Translations under genes and position numbers: made by a program
Part shown: positions 10,107-11,197 of the stretch, piece after piece
Layout: every line of letters starts with the position of its first letter
How positions within the stretch are numbered: the first letter of the stretch is position 1
The notes under the pieces: generated by a model
Told to the model about the DNA's origin: nothing
Database searches by the model: none
The model's input: the letters and a program-made list of their open reading frames with translations, nothing else
Source: Pseudomonadota bacterium
GTDB lineage: Bacteria > Desulfobacterota > JADFVX01
Direction of reading: 5' to 3'
Assembly: GCA_015222755.1 (NCBI GenBank)
Contig: JADFVX010000135.1
Coordinates: 1 to 11,197 of the forward strand
DNA: 11,197 bases

Positions 10107-11197
10107 TTGAAACTTTCCAGCATCCTGCTTATATCAACTTCACTGTTGCTCTTCTTGCCGTCCATCCTCCCTTCGGCAAATAGTCCCGCTATATCCTATA
10201 AAGCAAAGGTGGCCAAAAATACCGGCTACGACAACAAAGGACTTGATTTCAAAATAGGTCAGATGCTGATGGTAGGATTCCGTGGATTCAGAGTAGGTGA
10301 TTCCCACCCCATAGCCATTGACATAAGAAAACACCATCTCGGTGGTGTCGTACTCTACGACAGGGACATAAGAGGAAAGAAGCTGCAGCTTAATATAGAA
10401 TCACCAAAGCAGTTAAAGGCACTTACCAGGGATTTACAGGGCTTGTCTGATACAGCTCTTTTTATCGCCATAGACTATGAGGGCGGAGTCATATCAAGGC
10501 TCAAGCTAGAATACGGCTTTCCAGCCACAATTTCGCACAGGCAACTGGGGAAAACAGGCGATACGGCACTTACCTACAAAGAAGCGGGGAAAATGGCCAA
10601 GCAGCTAAAGTCCCTTGGCATCAATCTTAACCTTGCTCCTGTTGTCGACCTCAATACCAACCCGAAAAATCCTGTTATAGGCAAGCTGGGACGGAGCTTT
10701 TCTGAAAACCCTGATATCGTGAGTAATCATGCGCTGGCCTACATAAATGCAAGCCGTGAAAATGGGATCATTACAACACTGAAACACTTTCCCGGCCACG
10801 GCAGTTCCGACACGGATTCTCACCTTGGCTTCACCGATGTCACACAGAAATGGTCACCGGCTGAACTGGAGCCCTTCCGCCAAATAGTAAGAAAAGGCAA
10901 GGCAGATGCCGTGATGACGGCCCACGTCTTCAACTGGCGCATCGACCCGGACTACCCTGCGACACTATCTAAAAAAACTATAAGCGGACTCCTGAGGGAA
11001 AACCTTCAATATAAAGGGGTTGTGATCTCTGATGATTTGCAGATGAAAGCCATCGCAGACAACTACGGGCTGGAAGAAGCTGTAATCAAAAGCATAGAGG
11101 CGGGTATAGATATTATGATATTCAGTAAAAATACTGACGAAGAGGGGAAGAGCCTTGTTAAAAAGGTAAAATCTATCATCCTGGGCGCCATAGCCGA
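10107..11197 (+). CDS. Secreted family 3 glycoside hydrolase, beta-N-acetylhexosaminidase-like, 3' end missing
   Basis: Partial gene, 363 codons visible. Residues 1-26 (MKLSSILLISTSLLLFLPSI then LPSANS) form a signal peptide, so the enzyme acts outside the cytoplasm. Then comes a GH3 TIM barrel: KIGQMLMVGFRG (49-60), GGVVLYDRD, IAIDYEGGVISRL (120-132), LGINLNLAPVVDLNTNP (170-186), KHFPGHG (226-232) with the catalytic-type Asp-Ser-His at 237-239, and VISDDLQM (306-313) with the nucleophile expected at Asp309. These fit NagZ-type enzymes that remove N-acetylglucosamine from peptidoglycan fragments or chitin oligomers; the exact substrate is not readable. The frame opens at 10074 and contains no ATG before the barrel. 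TTG at 10107 is chosen because it starts the signal peptide exactly, although no good SD precedes it. It is unrelated in control to the gene before it. Confidence 0.9.
   Translation, partial: MKLSSILLISTSLLLFLPSILPSANSPAISYKAKVAKNTGYDNKGLDFKIGQMLMVGFRGFRVGDSHPIAIDIRKHHLGGVVLYDRDIRGKKLQLNIESPKQLKALTRDLQGLSDTALFIAIDYEGGVISRLKLEYGFPATISHRQLGKTGDTALTYKEAGKMAKQLKSLGINLNLAPVVDLNTNPKNPVIGKLGRSFSENPDIVSNHALAYINASRENGIITTLKHFPGHGSSDTDSHLGFTDVTQKWSPAELEPFRQIVRKGKADAVMTAHVFNWRIDPDYPATLSKKTISGLLRENLQYKGVVISDDLQMKAIADNYGLEEAVIKSIEAGIDIMIFSKNTDEEGKSLVKKVKSIILGAIA

Noticed and set aside
9974..10337. Short minus-strand frames opposite the hydrolase start
   Set aside because: They are antisense to the signal peptide and GH3 barrel, with no SD or recognisable protein features.
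1..11197. tRNA, rRNA or CRISPR array
   Set aside because: No cloverleaf, rRNA segments or regularly spaced repeats were seen on either strand.

Overview
The window looks like chromosomal DNA of a moderate-GC, respiring, Gram-negative bacterium, most likely of the Desulfobacterota / former Deltaproteobacteria. The evidence is two octaheme c-type lipoproteins, a receiver-DUF4388 response regulator, a GEMM-I riboswitch carrying the Geobacter-type A20 base, and a strong sigma-54 promoter. No 16S gene or other taxonomic marker is present, so this placement is inference.

Layout. (1) 1-562, minus: 5' part of a response regulator gene (receiver plus DUF4388), running off the left edge. (2) 563-1089: a roughly 220-bp regulatory repeat (copy A, 544-763), then the leader of the first cytochrome gene. 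(3) 1090-1998, plus: octaheme cytochrome 1. (4) 2140-7618, minus: a tightly packed six-gene operon for a membrane redox-driven ion pump, transcribed leftward in the order C/A-B-C-D-E-F. (5) 7630-7840: copy B of the regulatory repeat, directly in front of the operon. (6) 7864-8733, minus: octaheme cytochrome 2, paralogous to cytochrome 1, with its own sigma-70-type promoter. (7) 9052-9377: two or three enhancer-like sites, a sigma-54 promoter, and a GEMM-I riboswitch ending in an intrinsic terminator. (8) 9445-9789, plus: a small secreted Cys/His protein controlled by that leader. (9) 10107-11197, plus: a secreted family 3 glycoside hydrolase, cut by the right edge.

How it fits together. The pump is a mosaic. 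Its first subunit is an RnfC-type protein with two [4Fe-4S] motifs, while the NADH-oxidising end is an NqrF (2Fe-2S/FAD/NADH) rather than the ferredoxin-oxidising RnfB. The B, D and E subunits look Nqr-like, and the C subunit is short like RnfG. Together with the flanking octaheme lipoproteins this suggests a sodium (or proton) motive NADH dehydrogenase exchanging electrons with periplasmic cytochromes, comparable to the cytochrome-associated Rnf operons of Desulfovibrio. The same upstream sequence, with a CRP/FNR-like dyad, stands before both the response regulator and the pump operon, as if one promoter had been copied and captured.

The other notable unit is the stacked control region at 9052-9377. 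An enhancer-dependent sigma-54 promoter feeds a riboswitch predicted to sense cyclic AMP-GMP, whose ligand-bound form should block a terminator, so one small exported protein is gated twice.
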